From the NCBI RefSeq assembly GCF_000226565.1, contig NC_016041.1, forward strand, positions 3,782,001 to 3,846,000: a stretch of 64,000 bases of DNA. The letters run 5' to 3'. The translations under genes were made by a program, and so were the position numbers. The stretch's first letter is position 1, and the number at the start of each line of letters is the position of its first letter. The notes below the pieces were generated by a model. It saw nothing but the letters and a program-made list of their open reading frames with translations, ran no database searches and had not been told where the DNA came from. Origin of the DNA: Glaciecola nitratireducens FR1064 (GTDB lineage: Bacteria; Pseudomonadota; Gammaproteobacteria; Enterobacterales; Alteromonadaceae). Positions 62,623 through 64,000 of the stretch are shown here, one piece after another.

Positions 62623-64000
62623 CTAATGTTCTTTTGCTTTAAAAAAACGCAGGCGATTGGCGTTTGTCACCACGGTGAGTGAGGAAAATGCCATTGCAGC
62701 ACCCGCAATCACTGGGCTCAATAACAAGCCAAAAAACGGATAAAGCACGCCAGCCGCAATGGGCACGCCAGCCACGTTATAGATAAATGCGCCAAACAAG
62801 TTTTGCCTAATATTGCTTAGCGTCGCTTTGCTCACAGCGATTGCATCAGCTAATCCATGCAAAGAACCCCGCATGAGGGTGATATCGGCGCTTTCTATCG
62901 CTACATCAGTGCCTGTTCCGATAGCAAAGCCAACATTTGCTTGAGCTAAAGCCGGCGCGTCATTGATACCGTCACCGGTCATGCCTACTATTTCCCCATC
63001 ACTTTGCAACTCAACGACTTTCTTTGCTTTGTCCTCAGGCAAGACTTCAGCAACGTATTCACTGATACCGACTTTTTCTGCTATCGCCTTTGCTGTGAGT
63101 CTATTGTCACCTGTCAACATCACAACTCGGATACCGCTGTTCTGTAAGCGTTTAATCGCTTCGATAGAGTCACTTTTAATTGGGTCAGCAACCGCAATTA
63201 CCGCCGCTAACTCATTGTTGACCGCGAAGTACATAGGCGTTTTTGCTTCTTCAGCGAATGCTTGTGCTTTGTCGATGAACGCTTCTATGTTGATGCCGCG
63301 CTTAGCCATTAGCTTTTCGTTACCAAACAACAGCACGCTGTCATCTAACTTAGCTTCAACACCTTGCCCTGCAATCGACGCAAACCCAGTGACCTTTTTA
63401 GGCTCGATCCCCTGCTCCTTGGCACTCTCCACTATCGCCATTGCCAGTGGATGCTCAGAGCCTGCTTCTATGCTCGCGGCGAACATCAATACTTCTTCTC
63501 GCGTTAGCTTATTTGCAACAAGTACATCGGTGACTTTTGGCGCACCTTCAGTGATCGTGCCGGTTTTGTCTAAAATCATCGTTGTTATTGTTGATGCGCT
63601 TTGCAATGCTTCGCCGTTTCTTATTAATACACCAGCTTCAGCCGCTTTACCTACACCCACCATGACCGACATTGGCGTAGCCAAACCAAGTGCACAGGGG
63701 CAGGCAATGATCAACACAGTCGTGGCCGATACAATGGCAAAAGCAATACTTGGAGTGGGTCCAAAATTTAACCAAGCGAGTGCACTCAACACCGCAATGA
63801 TCATAATAACCGGCACAAAATAGGCAGAAATCACGTCTGCCATTCGACCAATAGGGGGCTTAGAGTTTTGAGCTCGCTTCACCATATTGATGATTTGCGC
63901 TAATGCGGTATCTTTGCCTACTCGCGTTGCTTTGAACACTATCGAGCCAGATTTGTTAATAGTACCAGCAACGACTTTATCACCTTGCGTTTTCTCGACA
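62623..64000 (-). CDS. copA: Copper-type heavy-metal P-type ATPase, C-terminal part (cut by window edge)
   Basis: The last 459 codons of a P1B-type ATPase; the N-terminal metal-binding domains and first helices lie beyond base 64000. Visible parts are the actuator-domain end (GDKVVAGTINKSGSIVFKAT), the transport motif ACPCALGLATP, the phosphorylation site MILDKTGTITEG, the HP motif SEHPLA, and the hinge MTGDGINDAPALAQANVGFA. The CPC motif and the C-terminal helix pair (YNVAGVPIAAGVLYPFFG, AMAFSSLTVVTNANRLRF) point to Cu+ export. The frame runs through the window edge, so the apparent ATG at 63939 is internal. The cupredoxin gene follows after 12 nt. Confidence 0.95.
   Translation of the reverse strand, partial: VEKTQGDKVVAGTINKSGSIVFKATRVGKDTALAQIINMVKRAQNSKPPIGRMADVISAYFVPVIMIIAVLSALAWLNFGPTPSIAFAIVSATTVLIIACPCALGLATPMSVMVGVGKAAEAGVLIRNGEALQSASTITTMILDKTGTITEGAPKVTDVLVANKLTREEVLMFAASIEAGSEHPLAMAIVESAKEQGIEPKKVTGFASIAGQGVEAKLDDSVLLFGNEKLMAKRGINIEAFIDKAQAFAEEAKTPMYFAVNNELAAVIAVADPIKSDSIEAIKRLQNSGIRVVMLTGDNRLTAKAIAEKVGISEYVAEVLPEDKAKKVVELQSDGEIVGMTGDGINDAPALAQANVGFAIGTGTDVAIESADITLMRGSLHGLADAIAVSKATLSNIRQNLFGAFIYNVAGVPIAAGVLYPFFGLLLSPVIAGAAMAFSSLTVVTNANRLRFFKAKEH

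Noticed and set aside
62963-63823. 286-codon plus-strand open frame
   Set aside because: It is the antisense shadow of the copper ATPase gene; the minus-strand frame has every P-type ATPase motif, while this one is low-complexity Ser/Ala/Leu-rich and matches nothing.
1-64000. CRISPR arrays, tRNA or rRNA genes, prophage or integrase genes
   Set aside because: I found no regularly spaced repeats, no cloverleaf-like sequence I could support, and no phage or integrase protein in any frame.

Overview
The window looks like chromosomal DNA of a marine, Alteromonadales-like gammaproteobacterium. The supporting signs are moderate-to-low GC, a MacB/FtsX efflux operon beside an NtrC-type two-component pair, TonB receptors, DUF1302/DUF1329 envelope proteins, PHA synthase and REP-type hairpins. 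This assignment is inferred from gene content, and no rRNA or tRNA gene was recognised. Both window edges cut genes: an RND pump permease on the left and a copper-type P-type ATPase on the right.

Layout. 1-2969 (minus): RND permease (partial) and its periplasmic adaptor, then a CxxC mini-thioredoxin paired with a UPF0718-type permease. 3554-7721 (plus): an AT-rich pair, a cadherin-like lipoprotein and a secreted subtilase. 8076-12469 (minus): ABC efflux operon (FtsX permease, ATPase, HlyD adaptor), divergent from an NtrC-type response regulator and histidine kinase (12658-15410), with a sigma-54-like promoter and GGACA/TGTCC palindromes between them. 15851-16369: ParDE toxin-antitoxin. 16658-18013: MATE pump whose true start appears to be a non-canonical ATC. 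18094-20635: MerR regulator divergent from a TonB receptor, with a textbook 19-bp-spacer MerR promoter.

20886-37517 can be read as one catabolic region for a long-chain alkyl sulfate or alcohol. It holds a zinc alcohol dehydrogenase, a secreted alkylsulfatase, the DUF1329/DUF1302 pair, a divergent AraC regulator, a YCF48-like beta-propeller protein, an MMPL/RND transporter, an aldehyde dehydrogenase, an acyl-CoA ligase and a GMC alcohol oxidoreductase. Together these could take an alkyl sulfate to alcohol, aldehyde, acid and acyl-CoA, with a dedicated envelope transport module.

37622-44285 (minus) carries a cold-shock protein, an RsbQ/KAI2-type hydrolase directly followed by a PAS-GGDEF diguanylate cyclase, a candidate small RNA, IlvD, a PrpD-family dehydratase and a FixJ-like regulator. 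44630-48977 (plus) is a PHA synthase / MaoC-Pta / acetate kinase operon. A FixL-like kinase with the heme-PAS His and Arg conserved follows at 49722-51332, so the operon is bracketed by an oxygen-sensing FixLJ pair. 51768-59532 (plus) holds a SNF2 helicase, an Old Yellow Enzyme, a CDF zinc exporter and an M24 peptidase. 59603-64000 (minus) holds a UvrA paralogue, a membrane-anchored cupredoxin and the copper ATPase.

The main points for a second look are the FixLJ-bracketed acetyl-phosphate/PHA operon (whose MaoC domain has lost its catalytic overhang), the RsbQ-PAS-GGDEF pair, the alkyl-sulfate region, the ATC-start MATE gene, the MerR-controlled TonB receptor and two long hairpin repeats.
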